A stretch of DNA of 64,000 bases from Mesorhizobium sp. L2C084A000 (GTDB lineage Bacteria > Pseudomonadota > Alphaproteobacteria > Rhizobiales > Rhizobiaceae). The position numbers and the translations under genes are program-made. The number at the start of each line of letters is the position of its first letter. Position 1 is the stretch's first letter. The stretch lies in assembly GCF_000502875.1 (NCBI RefSeq), contig NZ_AYWX01000006.1, positions 198,472 through 262,471 on the forward strand, read 5' to 3'. The notes beneath the pieces are model-generated. The model had not been told where the DNA came from. It did not search any database and saw nothing but the letters and a program-made list of their open reading frames with translations. Positions 26,630 to 35,495 of the stretch are shown here, one piece after another.

Positions 26630-26740
26630 GCTCAGATCGTCATTCCCAAACCGCTGCGCACTTTTGGGCGACGCACTGCTTGCTTTGGGCAAGTCGTTGC
26701 CCCCAAAACCGCTGCGCACTTTTGGGCGATATGCACTGAT
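26630..26740 (-). repeat. Tandem pair of family B repeat halves
   Basis: CCGCTGCGCACTTTTGGGCGA occurs twice, at about 26651 and 26709, each preceded by CCCAAA(A). In reverse orientation this is the first palindrome of the repeat at 61-190. The two copies are about 58 bases apart and fill most of the 232-base gap between the PhnD-like gene and deoB. Confidence 0.75.
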
Positions 26741-26829
26741 TGTCACGCCTGCCCGTTGCCGTTTGGTTTCCGAATTGCCAATGAAGTCGCGGAACCCTAT
26801 GTCTGGTCGGTCAAACTGGCAACAACTTG

Positions 26830-28071
26830 ATGGCGCGCGCTTTCCTCTTCGTCCTGGATTCCTTCGGCATCGGCGGCGCGGCCGACGCCGACCGCTACGG
26901 TGACGCCGGCGCCAACACATTCGCGCACATCGCAGAGGCCTGTGCGGAGGGCCGTGCGGATCGCGAAGGGTCTCGTAGTGGACCGCTGTTTGTCCCTCAT
27001 ATGGCCTCACTCGGGCTTGGCAAGGCTGCCGAAACCGCGACGGGACTGGGATTTGCCAACAGCGGGGCGGATATGCTCCCAACTGCCTTTCACGGCGCCG
27101 CACAGGAGGTTTCGAGCGGCAAGGATACGCCATCCGGCCATTGGGAAATCGCCGGCCTGCCGGTGCGCCTCGACTGGGGCTATTTCCCGGATACGGTTCC
27201 GGCCTTTCCGGCCGAACTGACCGAGGCGATCATCCGTGAAGGCAAGGTGCCGGGCATTCTCGGCAATTGCCATGCGCCGGGCACCGAGATCATCGAGCGC
27301 TTCGGTGAGGAGCACATCCGGACCGGCAAGCCGATCTGCTACACGTCGGTCGACTCGGTCCTGCAAATCGCCGCGCATGAAGTCCATTTCGGCCTCGACC
27401 GGCTTTATGAATTCTGCCAGGTGGTGCGCAGGCTGGTTGACCCGCTGAGGATTGGACGGGTGATCGCGCGGCCGTTCGTCGGCGAAACCACCGCCACTTT
27501 CGAGCGGACATACAACCGTCATGACTACGCCGTGCCTCCGCCGGAACCGACCCTGCTCGACCGGCTGACGGCGCGTGGCAGCCGTGTCATCGCCGTCGGC
27601 AAGATCGGCGACATCTTCGCCCATCGCGGAATTTCGCAAGTGCGCAAGGCGGCAGGCAACATGGCGATGTTCGACGAGGCGCTGGGTGCGATCGATGATG
27701 CCGGCGACGGTGACCTCGTCTTCGCCAATTTCGTCGACTTCGACACCGAATTCGGTCACCGCCGCGATGTCGCAGGCTATGCTGCCGCGCTCGAGGCCTT
27801 CGACCTGCGGCTGCCGGAAGCATTTGCGAGGCTGCGGCAGGGCGATCTTCTCATCCTGACGGCCGACCACGGCAACGACCCGACCTGGGGCGGGACCGAT
27901 CACACGCGCGAGCGCATTCCGGTGATCGGCACTGGACCGGGTCTCAAGGGCGGCGACATCGGACTGAGAACGACATTCGCCGACATTGGCGAGACCCTGG
28001 CCGAGCATCTCGGGCTGGCGCCCGGACGCTACGGCACTTCTTTCTATACGGCGATCGGCGGTCATGCCTGA
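26830..28071 (+). CDS. deoB: Phosphopentomutase
   Basis: Encodes 413 residues. It begins [16 protein letters not shown], the metal-binding start of the alkaline-phosphatase-like phosphomutase family, and carries [13 protein letters not shown] (with the catalytic threonine) and the late [18 protein letters not shown] metal motif. DeoB interconverts ribose/deoxyribose 1- and 5-phosphate in nucleoside salvage. I chose the ATG at 26830; a TTG sits directly before it. The gene overlaps mutM by eight bases. Confidence 0.93.
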   Translation: MARAFLFVLDSFGIGGAADADRYGDAGANTFAHIAEACAEGRADREGSRSGPLFVPHMASLGLGKAAETATGLGFANSGADMLPTAFHGAAQEVSSGKDTPSGHWEIAGLPVRLDWGYFPDTVPAFPAELTEAIIREGKVPGILGNCHAPGTEIIERFGEEHIRTGKPICYTSVDSVLQIAAHEVHFGLDRLYEFCQVVRRLVDPLRIGRVIARPFVGETTATFERTYNRHDYAVPPPEPTLLDRLTARGSRVIAVGKIGDIFAHRGISQVRKAAGNMAMFDEALGAIDDAGDGDLVFANFVDFDTEFGHRRDVAGYAAALEAFDLRLPEAFARLRQGDLLILTADHGNDPTWGGTDHTRERIPVIGTGPGLKGGDIGLRTTFADIGETLAEHLGLAPGRYGTSFYTAIGGHA

Positions 28072-28954
28072 ATTGCCGGAAGTCGAAACCGTCCGGCGCG
28101 GACTTCAGCCGGTTCTGGAAGGCGCCACCATCGCCCGCGTCGAGGCGCGCCGACCGGATCTGCGCTTTCCATTTCCCGAGAAATTCGCGCAGCGGCTGAC
28201 CGGCAAGACGATCACGGCACTCGGCCGCCGGGCCAAGTATCTGACGATGGACCTGGAAGGCGGGCCCGTGCTGATCTGCCATCTCGGCATGTCGGGCTCA
28301 TTCCGCGTCGAGACGGCCGATGGCAGCGACATGCCCGGCATCTTCCGGCACGACCGCTCGAAAAGCTCCAATCACGACCACGTCGTCTTCCATGTCGAGT
28401 CTCCAACCGGTGCCCGGTCCCGCGTGATCTTCAATGATCCGCGCCGCTTCGGCTTCATGTTGTTTGCGGAGGGACTGCCGGACGTTCACCCGATGCTGGC
28501 TGGACTTGGCGTCGAGCCTACGGGCAACACATTGGACGGTGCGCTGCTCGCCTCATTGATGAAGGGGCGGCGATCACCACTGAAGGCAGCGCTTCTCGAC
28601 CAGAGGCTGATCGCCGGGCTCGGCAACATCTATGTGTCGGAGGCGTTGTGGCGTGCCGGCCTGTCGCCGCTGCGCGAGGCGGGCACGATCGCCAGGCCCG
28701 GAAAGAAAGCCCAAGCCCAAAGCGAACACCTCGCGCAAGCCATTCGTTCGGTGATATCGGATGCGATCGCAGCCGGCGGCTCCTCACTGCGGGACTATAT
28801 GCAGACCGATGGGTCGCTGGGCTATTTCCAGCACGCCTTCGCCGTCTACGACCGCGAAGGCGAGGCCTGCTCCAAGCCCGGCTGCGGCGGCCACATCGAA
28901 CGGATCGTGCAGAGCGGCCGATCGACCTTTTATTGCCGGACATGTCAGCGGTGA
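28064..28954 (+). CDS. mutM: Formamidopyrimidine-DNA glycosylase MutM
   Basis: Encodes 296 residues. The N-terminus is MPELPEVET, with catalytic P2 and E3. The zinc finger at the C-terminus is [14 protein letters not shown]...CRTCQR. The helix-two-turn-helix stretch [21 protein letters not shown] is present. MutM removes 8-oxoguanine and nicks the abasic site. The start inside deoB is certain because the proline must be residue 2. A RIME-like repeat begins five bases after the stop. Confidence 0.95.
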   Translation: MPELPEVETVRRGLQPVLEGATIARVEARRPDLRFPFPEKFAQRLTGKTITALGRRAKYLTMDLEGGPVLICHLGMSGSFRVETADGSDMPGIFRHDRSKSSNHDHVVFHVESPTGARSRVIFNDPRRFGFMLFAEGLPDVHPMLAGLGVEPTGNTLDGALLASLMKGRRSPLKAALLDQRLIAGLGNIYVSEALWRAGLSPLREAGTIARPGKKAQAQSEHLAQAIRSVISDAIAAGGSSLRDYMQTDGSLGYFQHAFAVYDREGEACSKPGCGGHIERIVQSGRSTFYCRTCQR

Positions 28955-28958
28955 GTTT

Positions 28959-29060
28959 GAGCAATTCCAGGAAAAGTGTGAAACGGTTTTCCGTCGAGAA
29001 TTGCGTCGAGACAAGGAGATGGGAGCGGTTCTGCGTTTCCGTGAAACGATGAACCGCTCT
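28959..29060. repeat. RIME-like element, copy 1 (two palindromes)
   Basis: The first palindrome runs from GCAATTC to GAATTGC (about 28961-29005) with AGGAAAA/TTTTCCG inside. The second runs from GAGCGGTTC to GAACCGCTC with CGTTTC-CGT-GAAACG inside. A close copy lies at 34203-34304 and a half copy at 37803-37848. Size and layout match the rhizobial intergenic mosaic element RIME as I know it. Confidence 0.8.
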
Positions 29061-29088
29061 AGACGAGCGTGAGCAAGGAGAAGCAGCC

Positions 29089-29862
29089 ATGGCCTATGAG
29101 ACGATCATCACCGAGACGCACGGCAAGGTTGGGCTGATCACGCTGAACAGGCCGCAGGCGCTCAACGCGCTGAATTCGCAGATTCTGACCGAAGTGGTGG
29201 CAGCCGTGAACGGGTTCAGCGCCGATCCAGATATCGGCGCCATGGTCATCACGGGTTCCGAAAAGGCTTTCGCCGCCGGCGCCGATATCAAGGAGATGCA
29301 GTCCATCTCCTACGCGGACGCCTACGCTCAAGACTTCTTCGTCGGCTGGGAGGAACTGACGCGGGCGCGAAAGCCTATTATCGCGGCGGTGGCGGGCTAT
29401 GCACTCGGCGGCGGCTGCGAGCTGGCGATGATGTGCGATTTCATTATCGCCGCCGACACGGCCAAATTTGGCCAGCCCGAGATCACCCTCGGCGTCATTC
29501 CAGGCATGGGCGGGTCACAAAGGCTGACCCGCTTCGTCGGCAAGTCGAAAGCGATGGACATGTGCCTGACCGGGCGGATGATGGATGCCGCCGAGGCCGA
29601 GCGTTCTGGTCTGGTGTCGCGGGTCGTGCCTGCCGGCGAGCTTGTCGAGGAGGCGCTGAAGGCCGCAGCCAAGATCGCCGCTTTCTCACTACCATCGGTG
29701 ATGATGGCGAAGGAGGCTGTCAACCGCGCCTTCGAGACGACGCTTGCCGAGGGATTGCGGTTCGAGCGCCGGCTGTTTCACTCGCTGTTTGCACTGGACG
29801 ATCAGAAGGAAGGCATGGCGGCCTTTGCCGAGAAGCGGAAGCCGAATTTCACCAACCGCTGA
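29089..29862 (+). CDS. Enoyl-CoA hydratase (crotonase family)
   Basis: Encodes 257 residues of the short-chain enoyl-CoA hydratase family. Both catalytic glutamates are present: E111 in [10 protein letters not shown] and E131 in [12 protein letters not shown]. The oxyanion-hole motif is [11 protein letters not shown]. It should hydrate 2-enoyl-CoA in beta-oxidation. AAGGAGAAGCAGCC precedes the ATG at 29089. Its position between mutM and rpsT is conserved in many Hyphomicrobiales as far as I recall. Confidence 0.92.
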   Translation: MAYETIITETHGKVGLITLNRPQALNALNSQILTEVVAAVNGFSADPDIGAMVITGSEKAFAAGADIKEMQSISYADAYAQDFFVGWEELTRARKPIIAAVAGYALGGGCELAMMCDFIIAADTAKFGQPEITLGVIPGMGGSQRLTRFVGKSKAMDMCLTGRMMDAAEAERSGLVSRVVPAGELVEEALKAAAKIAAFSLPSVMMAKEAVNRAFETTLAEGLRFERRLFHSLFALDDQKEGMAAFAEKRKPNFTNR

Positions 29863-29923
29863 CGCCAATCCCTTGGCCGCGAAGAAGATGGCTGTTGGCC
29901 GCCAAAAAGAAGACCGGGCAGCG

Positions 29924-29951
29924 TTGACGCGCCGGAAAAGCTGAACTATAA
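29924..29951 (+). promoter_or_regulatory. Candidate sigma-70 promoter of rpsT
   Basis: TTGACG (29924-29929) and CTATAA (29946-29951) are separated by 16 bases, close to the housekeeping consensus. Transcription would begin near 29958, giving an 87-base leader for rpsT with a terminator-like hairpin inside it. Confidence 0.5.
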
Positions 29952-29965
29952 GCCGCACCAACCGA

Positions 29966-29996
29966 GGCGGCCCCGTGGCTGCCCGTTTGTTTTTTG
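29966..29996 (+). terminator. Terminator-like hairpin in the rpsT leader
   Basis: GGCGGCC (29966-29972) pairs with GGCTGCC (29977-29983, one G-U pair), followed by CGTTTGTTTTTTG. It lies between the candidate rpsT promoter and the rpsT start. It could end readthrough from the hydratase gene or act as an attenuator for S20. The four-base loop and interrupted T run make it moderate in strength. Confidence 0.45.
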
Positions 29997-30044
29997 CGCC
30001 CTGCGGCATTCCGCATGCGCCGACCAGATCAGAAGAGAGGCATC

Positions 30045-30311
30045 ATGGCCAATACATCCTCGGCCAAAAAGGCAACGCGCAAGATCGTCCGCCGCGCAGC
30101 GATCAACAAGAACCGCCGCTCGCGCGTCCGCACCTATATCCGCCAGGTCGAAGAGGCGCTTGCCTCCGGCGACAAGGCTGCCGCACAGGCTGCCTTCAAG
30201 ATCGCGGAGCCGGAATTGATGCGCGCCGCGACCAAGGGCGTGATTCACAAGAACACGGCGTCCCGCAAGGTGTCGCGACTGGCTCAGCGGGTCAAGGTAC
30301 TGTCGGCCTGA
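30045..30311 (+). CDS. rpsT: 30S ribosomal protein S20
   Basis: Encodes 88 residues, the normal S20 length. It has the typical start [22 protein letters not shown] and Arg/Lys-rich helices, with the conserved [13 protein letters not shown] region. S20 binds 16S rRNA early in assembly. The ATG at 30045 follows AGAGAGGCATC; an upstream in-frame ATG at 29994 would add an unlikely N-terminal extension. A terminator follows and then the dnaA control region. Confidence 0.95.
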   Translation: MANTSSAKKATRKIVRRAAINKNRRSRVRTYIRQVEEALASGDKAAAQAAFKIAEPELMRAATKGVIHKNTASRKVSRLAQRVKVLSA

Positions 30312-30339
30312 CATTACTTGCCTAGACTGACGTTCTTCG

Positions 30340-30366
30340 AACCCGGCCGTTTGTGCCGGGTTTTTT
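30340..30366 (+). terminator. rpsT terminator
   Basis: AACCCGGC pairs with GCCGGGTT around a seven-base loop, followed by TTTTC. It is 28 bases after the rpsT stop and shows a classical intrinsic terminator layout. Confidence 0.85.
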
Positions 30367-30490
30367 CGTTTGCCGGCAAGCACTTAAAAAGAATGTCCGG
30401 AAACGGCGTCTTAGGCGGATTTCACAATTGGGAATAGTTTGCCGGCATATGCATGCCTGCTGTTGATCGGCATGCTTGAAAAGGGCCAGC

Positions 30491-30505
30491 TTAATGATTC
30501 TTAAC
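30491..30505 (+). promoter_or_regulatory. CtrA-like site overlapping a GANTC site upstream of dnaA
   Basis: TTAATGATTCTTAAC has two TTAA half sites six bases apart (consensus spacing is seven), and the spacer contains GATTC, a CcrM methylation target. It lies 40 bases before the paired DnaA boxes. Confidence 0.35.
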
Positions 30506-30545
30506 TGTCAGAAATAGCTTATAATTTTCAGACACTTACTGATGG

Positions 30546-30565
30546 TGATCCACAGCTTGTCCACA
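30546..30565 (+). promoter_or_regulatory. Pair of DnaA boxes one helical turn apart
   Basis: TGATCCACA (30546-30554) and TTGTCCACA (30557-30565) each differ at one position from TTATNCACA. Their starts are 11 bases apart, so both would face the same side of the DNA. A third box, CTATCCACA, is at 30773-30781. Autoregulation of dnaA is the simplest reading. Confidence 0.55.
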
Positions 30566-31163
30566 CCGGGCCGACCCGATCGGGGACAAGTCGCTGTCAA
30601 GCGAATTATTTCAGAATATTTCTCTCAGCGTCCGGTTTTTCATATTCGCCGGAAAAGGGTTTGAATCACAATGGCTTTGTTAAAATGTGCCGTCACGGCA
30701 CGCCACTCGAACCCGCCTCCAGTAACCAGATTCCTTAAAAATCCGTTAGACGTGGCCTTGCCCTATCCACAGCGATTTCGGTAGTGTCGATCTATCGAAA
30801 GGGACGGGCTCTGGCTCTTAACCCAAGCCTGAATCGGCCAGCTTAAATTGGCGGGATTTGCAACGCGGATCAAGTCCGCGGACGGGTTTGGTTTGTCTTT
30901 TTCGATACGGTAGGGGACTGGCGTAACTAGACATGGCAGGTAGACGGCGCGCCGGCGCTCCTTTCGCCGGACGGTGTTGTATTGCCCTGACATACCCAAC
31001 GCGGACTGGCTTCCATGGGCCGGCACCGGTTCCCGCAGATAATGGGCGACGTTCATCTGCCGGCGGCGGCAGCGGACATCGTAGCAAAGACTTAGGTCGC
31101 CGGAACCGGATGCAGGAGGCGCATCCCCGGTGGAAACAGGTACGGAAGAACAAGGAAAAGATC

Positions 31164-32711
31164 ATGCAGAGCGGCATCGAAAGGGAGCTTACGGGCGACC
31201 TCCCATTTCCTGGAACTTTGATCGGAGCAAACGACATGGCGGTGTCCAGCGACGCGGAACAGAAATTCGACCGGGTCAAAGCCCAGTTGAAGGCGCGCCT
31301 GGGAACCGAAGTCTATTCGAGCTGGTTTGGCCGCATGAAGGTCGCCGAGGCTTCCAAGGGCATCGTCCGCATCTCGGTGCCTACTGCCTTCCTGCGCTCA
31401 TGGATCAACGGCCACTATCTCGACCTCATCTCCGAGTTGTGGAAGCAGGAGGATCCCGATCTCCTCAAGATCGACATCGTCGTGCGCACGGCAACCCGTC
31501 AGGGACGCAGCCAGGCCGAGCCAGAGGTAACGCCAGCACGCAGCAAGGTGACACGGCAGACGCAGACGGCGCTTGCCGCCGGCACAGTCAGCCCCAGCCG
31601 GGTGGAGCGCGCACCGGCTCCGCGTCCGGGCACACCGATCGAGAGCGAATTCCGCCACAACGTTTTGGGATCACCGCTCGATCCGCGCTACACGTTCGGC
31701 TCCTTCATCGAGGGACCGTCGAACCGGGTGGCCTTCGCCGCCGCCAAGGCAGTGGCGGAATCGCAATCGAGCGCGGTGCGCTTCAATCCGCTTTTCCTTC
31801 ACGCAACCGTCGGGCTCGGCAAGACACATTTGCTGCAGGCCATCGCCGCGGAATCGCTGAAGCAGAACCCCAAGTCGCGCGTCGTCTATCTCACGGCCGA
31901 GTATTTCATGTGGCGCTTTGCCACCGCGATCCGCGACAACAACGCGCTGACGCTCAAGGAACAGCTGCGCGACATCGACCTGCTCATCATCGACGACATG
32001 CAGTTTCTGCAGGGCAAGTCGATCCAGCACGAATTCTGCCACCTCATCAACATGCTGCTCGACAGCGCCAAGCAGGTCGTCGTCGCCGCCGACCGGCCGC
32101 CATCGGAACTGGAATCGCTCGAACCGCGGGTCCGTTCGCGCCTCAATGGCGGTGTCGCGCTTGAAATGTCGGCGCCCGATTTCGCCATGCGCCTCGGCAT
32201 GCTCAAATTGCGCCTTGCCACGGCCAGGAGCGACGACGCGTCGCTCGACATTTCGGAGGAGATCCTCAATCACGTCGCCCGCACCGTGACCGGCAGCGGA
32301 CGCGAGCTGGAAGGCGCCTTCAATCAGCTTTTGTTCCGTCAATCCTTCGAGCCGCAGATCACCATCGACCGGATCGACGAAATCCTCGGCCACATCTATC
32401 GCACCGGCGAGCCGAAGCGTGTCCGTATTGAGGACATCCAGCGCATCGTGGCGCGTCACTACAATGTGTCGAAGACCGAATTGCTGTCCAACCGGCGCAC
32501 GCGCACCATCGTCAAGCCGCGGCAGGTCGCCATGTACCTGTCGAAGGTGATGACGCCGCGCTCGCTGCCTGAGATCGGACGGCGTTTCGGCGGCCGCGAT
32601 CACACCACGGTGCTGCATGCCGTGCGCAAGATCGAGGACCTTTCCGGCAACGACAACACGCTGGCGCAGGAACTTGAGCTTCTGAGGCGGTTGATCAACG
32701 ACCAGGCCTGA
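31164..32711 (+). CDS. dnaA: Chromosomal replication initiator DnaA
   Basis: Encodes 515 residues. Domain I has the [10 protein letters not shown] stretch. A variable linker rich in Ala, Thr, Gln and Arg spans about 110-165. The AAA+ domain has Walker A VGLGKTH (216-222) and Walker B LLIIDD near 273-278. The C-terminal DNA-binding domain carries the DnaA signature [17 protein letters not shown] chose the ATG at 31164 because AAGGAAAAG lies just before it; a later ATG at 31236 ([10 protein letters not shown]) is also possible. Sensor/arginine-finger sequence differs from E. coli ([14 protein letters not shown]) but this is normal for rhizobia. It heads the dnaA-dnaN-recF group. Confidence 0.96.
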   Translation: MQSGIERELTGDLPFPGTLIGANDMAVSSDAEQKFDRVKAQLKARLGTEVYSSWFGRMKVAEASKGIVRISVPTAFLRSWINGHYLDLISELWKQEDPDLLKIDIVVRTATRQGRSQAEPEVTPARSKVTRQTQTALAAGTVSPSRVERAPAPRPGTPIESEFRHNVLGSPLDPRYTFGSFIEGPSNRVAFAAAKAVAESQSSAVRFNPLFLHATVGLGKTHLLQAIAAESLKQNPKSRVVYLTAEYFMWRFATAIRDNNALTLKEQLRDIDLLIIDDMQFLQGKSIQHEFCHLINMLLDSAKQVVVAADRPPSELESLEPRVRSRLNGGVALEMSAPDFAMRLGMLKLRLATARSDDASLDISEEILNHVARTVTGSGRELEGAFNQLLFRQSFEPQITIDRIDEILGHIYRTGEPKRVRIEDIQRIVARHYNVSKTELLSNRRTRTIVKPRQVAMYLSKVMTPRSLPEIGRRFGGRDHTTVLHAVRKIEDLSGNDNTLAQELELLRRLINDQA

Positions 32712-33015
32712 TCCTCCGGGGATGGCAGAGCCGGAACAATACCGGAATTCAATGGCTTGCCAGTGCGGCGCTGGGCCTGGATCGGGCTCGTGGCGCCGCC
32801 TGGGAGCGATCTGGATTTCGGTTTTACGACACTGGCTAGCGGACTTCGGGCGCGTTATCCCCAGAAAGCCCGCCTAGCCGGCCTGAACCGGTGGCGCGGG
32901 CTTGCGTTTGCTGGTTTTTTCCTGTCAGTTTACGCAGATTCTGAGCCTGTTCAGACCTTTCGCGGGACGCCGCCCACTGGTGACCCGTCATTCATTCAAG
33001 CGAGCCTGTTTCGTC
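32712..33015 (+). other. dnaA-dnaN intergenic region
   Basis: A 304-base gap with no acceptable gene. It contains a weak DnaA-box-like TTATCCCCA at about 32859 and a GATTC (GANTC) at about 32938, and becomes more T-rich from 32905 to 32945, where a dnaN promoter might sit. I see no terminator after dnaA, so readthrough into dnaN is likely. Confidence 0.5.
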
Positions 33016-34134
33016 ATGCGTGTTATCCTGGAACGGTCAAATCTCCTGAAGTCGCTCAACCACGTCCATCGTGTGGTCGAGCGGCGAAACACCATACCGA
33101 TCCTGTCCAACGTGCTGCTCAGCGCCGAAGGCGCCAGCCTTGAAATGAAGGCGACCGATCTCGACCTCGAGGTGACCGAAGCGACGCCCGCCAAGGTGGA
33201 GCGCGGCGGGGCGACGACAGTCCCGGCACATCTGCTCTACGACATCGTGCGCAAGCTTGCCGATGGCGCCGAGGTGATGCTGAAGACGGACGAGGACGGC
33301 AACGCCATGACGGTGACGTCTGGCCGCTCGAGCTTCCGCCTTCAGTGTCTGCCGCAATCCGACTTCCCGGAGCTCTCGGCCGGATCCTTCTCGCATATCT
33401 TCCGTCTCGACTCGGTTGCCCTGAAAGGCCTGATCGAGAAGACCCAATTCGCCATCTCCACCGAGGAGACGCGCTATTACCTGAACGGCATCTACCTGCA
33501 CACGCATGAGGTCGGCGGCAAGCTGAAGCTGCGCTCGGTGGCGACCGACGGCCACCGCCTGGCGCGCGCCGAGATCGATGCGCCAGCGGGTTCCGAAGGC
33601 ATGCCGGGCATCATCATTCCGCGCAAGACGGTGAGCGAGCTGCAGAAGCTCGTCGACGATCCGGATGTCGCGGTCACCACCGAACTGTCGGACACCAAAA
33701 TCCGCTTCACCATCGGCAGCGTGGTTTTGACCTCGAAGCTGATCGACGGCACCTTCCCCGACTATCAGCGGGTCATTCCGACCGGCAACGACAAGAAGCT
33801 CATCATCGACCGCCAGAGTTTTGCCGCCGCCGTCGATCGCGTCTCGACCATCTCTTCCGAACGCGGCCGCGCGGTGAAGCTGTCGATCAGCGAGGGTCAG
33901 GTGACGCTTGCGGTCAACAATCCCGATTCAGGCAGCGCCACCGAAGAGCTGTCCGCCGACTATTCATCCGATCCGATCGAGATCGGCTTCAACGCCAAGT
34001 ACCTGCTCGACGTTGCCGCGCAACTGACCGGCACGGAAGCCAAGTTCATGCTGGCCGACGCCGGTTCGCCGACGCTGATCCACGACATGGCCGACGAGAC
34101 CGCACTCTATGTGCTGATGCCGATGCGGGTGTAG
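33016..34134 (+). CDS. dnaN: DNA polymerase III beta sliding clamp
   Basis: Encodes 372 residues, the normal clamp length. The start MRVILERSNLLKSLNHVHRVVERRNTIPILSNVLL is typical, as is the end of the protein (ALYVLMPMRV), which forms part of the peptide-binding pocket. The clamp tethers replicative and repair polymerases. The upstream frame stays open to 32902 but has no support as coding. It is followed by a RIME-like element and recF. Confidence 0.96.
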   Translation: MRVILERSNLLKSLNHVHRVVERRNTIPILSNVLLSAEGASLEMKATDLDLEVTEATPAKVERGGATTVPAHLLYDIVRKLADGAEVMLKTDEDGNAMTVTSGRSSFRLQCLPQSDFPELSAGSFSHIFRLDSVALKGLIEKTQFAISTEETRYYLNGIYLHTHEVGGKLKLRSVATDGHRLARAEIDAPAGSEGMPGIIIPRKTVSELQKLVDDPDVAVTTELSDTKIRFTIGSVVLTSKLIDGTFPDYQRVIPTGNDKKLIIDRQSFAAAVDRVSTISSERGRAVKLSISEGQVTLAVNNPDSGSATEELSADYSSDPIEIGFNAKYLLDVAAQLTGTEAKFMLADAGSPTLIHDMADETALYVLMPMRV

Positions 34135-34202
34135 CGGCACGGTGTCAGCACTTCGGTCCTGTTGTGGACCGGCGGCAAGCGCGATATTTACGGCAACTCC
34201 TA

Positions 34203-34304
34203 GAGCAATTCCAGGAAAAGTGTGAAGCGGTTTTCCGTACGGAGTTGCGTCAAAACAAAGAGATAGAGCGGTCCTGCGTTTCCGTGAAACGATGGAGCGC
34301 TCTA
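34203..34304. repeat. RIME-like element, copy 2
   Basis: Same two-palindrome layout and sequence as 28959-29060, starting GAGCAATTCCAGGAAAAGTGTGAAG. The second palindrome is less perfect (GAGCGGTCC against GGAGCGCTC). It separates dnaN from recF, which are often adjacent in other bacteria. The recF ribosome site begins right after it. Confidence 0.8.
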
Positions 34305-34318
34305 TAGGCGGATAGCGG

Positions 34319-35464
34319 TTGCCGGGACAGAACCATATAAGTAAGCTAACACTTACTAATTTCCGCAACTATGCGGCGCTGACGATCGATCTGGCGCCAG
34401 GTGCCGTGGTTTTTTCCGGCGACAACGGCGCCGGCAAGACCAATCTCCTCGAAGCGATCTCCTTTTTGACACCGGGGCGTGGCTTGCGCCGCGCCCCTTA
34501 CGCGGATGTCGCACGCGAGGGCGGCGACGGCGGCTTTGCATTGCATGCCCGGCTCGACGGACCTGACGGCCAAGTCGAGATCGGAACAGGCATTTCCGGC
34601 GGCGACACCGCCGGCGAAGGCGGCAGGCGGGTGCGCATCAACGGAGCTCCGGCGCGTTCGGCCGAGGACATGCTGGAATGGCTGCGCGTGGTGTGGCTGA
34701 CGCCGGCCATGGACGCGTTGTTCACCGGGCCGGCCGCGGATCGCCGGCGCTTTCTCGACCGGCTGGTGCTGGCGATCGATCCCGGCCACGGGCAACGTGC
34801 GATCGATTACGAGAAGGCGATGCGTGGCCGTAACCGCTTGCTTACTGAAGGCTCTCGAGACGACCGCTGGTTCGACGCAATCGAGACGCAGATGGCCGAA
34901 ACCGGTGTGGCGATCGCCGCCGCGCGAGCCGAGATGGTGCGCCTTCTGACCGCCATGATCGACAGGCTGCCCGACACGGGGCCATTTCCGCAGGCCGATA
35001 TTGGCCTTTCGGGAGACCTGGAAGCCGAAATTGCGACCGCGCCGGCAGTCGATGTCGAGGAGCGCTTCCGCCGAACCCTTGTCGAGGGTCGTGACCGCGA
35101 TCGCGCTGCCGGGCGCACGCTCGAGGGCCCGCATCGTTCGGACCTGATGGTTCGGCACCGCCCCAAGGCGATGCCGGCCGAGCTTTGCTCGACAGGCGAG
35201 CAAAAGGCGCTGCTGGTCGGCATCGTGCTGTCGCATGCAAGGCTGACCGGCGAAATGTCGGGCATGACGCCGATCCTGCTGCTCGACGAGATCGCCGCGC
35301 ATCTCGACAGCCGGCGCCGCACGGCGCTGTTTTCCATCCTGGAGGAACTGAACTGCCAGGCGTTCATGACAGGAACCGATGCTGCGCTGTTTTCCAGTCT
35401 CCAGGGACGCGCGCAATTCCTGACTGTCGACCATGGGACGGTTGGGCCAACCGAAGACCACTGA
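34319..35464 (+). CDS. recF: DNA replication and repair protein RecF
   Basis: Encodes 381 residues of the SMC-like ABC ATPase RecF. The N-terminal ISKLTLTNFRNY is followed by Walker A GDNGAGKTN (about 34-42). The ABC signature CSTGEQKALL and Walker B PILLLDEIAAHLD are near the C-terminus. RecF helps load RecA at gapped DNA. The start must be TTG at 34319 (or another non-ATG codon), as no ATG occurs before the Walker A motif and the N-terminal beta strand is essential. AGGCGGATAGCGG lies just upstream. The next gene, moeB, starts 32 bases after the stop. Confidence 0.93.
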   Translation: MPGQNHISKLTLTNFRNYAALTIDLAPGAVVFSGDNGAGKTNLLEAISFLTPGRGLRRAPYADVAREGGDGGFALHARLDGPDGQVEIGTGISGGDTAGEGGRRVRINGAPARSAEDMLEWLRVVWLTPAMDALFTGPAADRRRFLDRLVLAIDPGHGQRAIDYEKAMRGRNRLLTEGSRDDRWFDAIETQMAETGVAIAAARAEMVRLLTAMIDRLPDTGPFPQADIGLSGDLEAEIATAPAVDVEERFRRTLVEGRDRDRAAGRTLEGPHRSDLMVRHRPKAMPAELCSTGEQKALLVGIVLSHARLTGEMSGMTPILLLDEIAAHLDSRRRTALFSILEELNCQAFMTGTDAALFSSLQGRAQFLTVDHGTVGPTEDH

Positions 35465-35495
35465 CAAGGTTTTTCAGTCCCTGTATGATCAGGCA

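Larger units (their letters stand above)
30367..31163 (+). promoter_or_regulatory. Long dnaA upstream control region (possible replication-control region)
   Basis: About 800 bases without an acceptable gene, strongly AT-rich from 30480 to 30740. It holds three single-mismatch DnaA boxes (30546, 30557, 30773), a CtrA-like site at 30491-30505, and four GANTC methylation sites (30496, 30663, 30729, 30831). This is the layout expected for a cell-cycle-controlled dnaA promoter. An origin function is possible but not shown; in related genera oriC is usually near hemE. Confidence 0.6.

Noticed and set aside
30367-31163. Calling the rpsT-dnaA gap oriC
   Set aside because: DnaA boxes are few and imperfect, and in related genera the origin is usually near hemE. 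The sites are equally explained by dnaA autoregulation.
34155-34170. Terminator after dnaN (GGTCC-TGTTGT-GGACC)
   Set aside because: Five-base stem without a T run; too weak to call.
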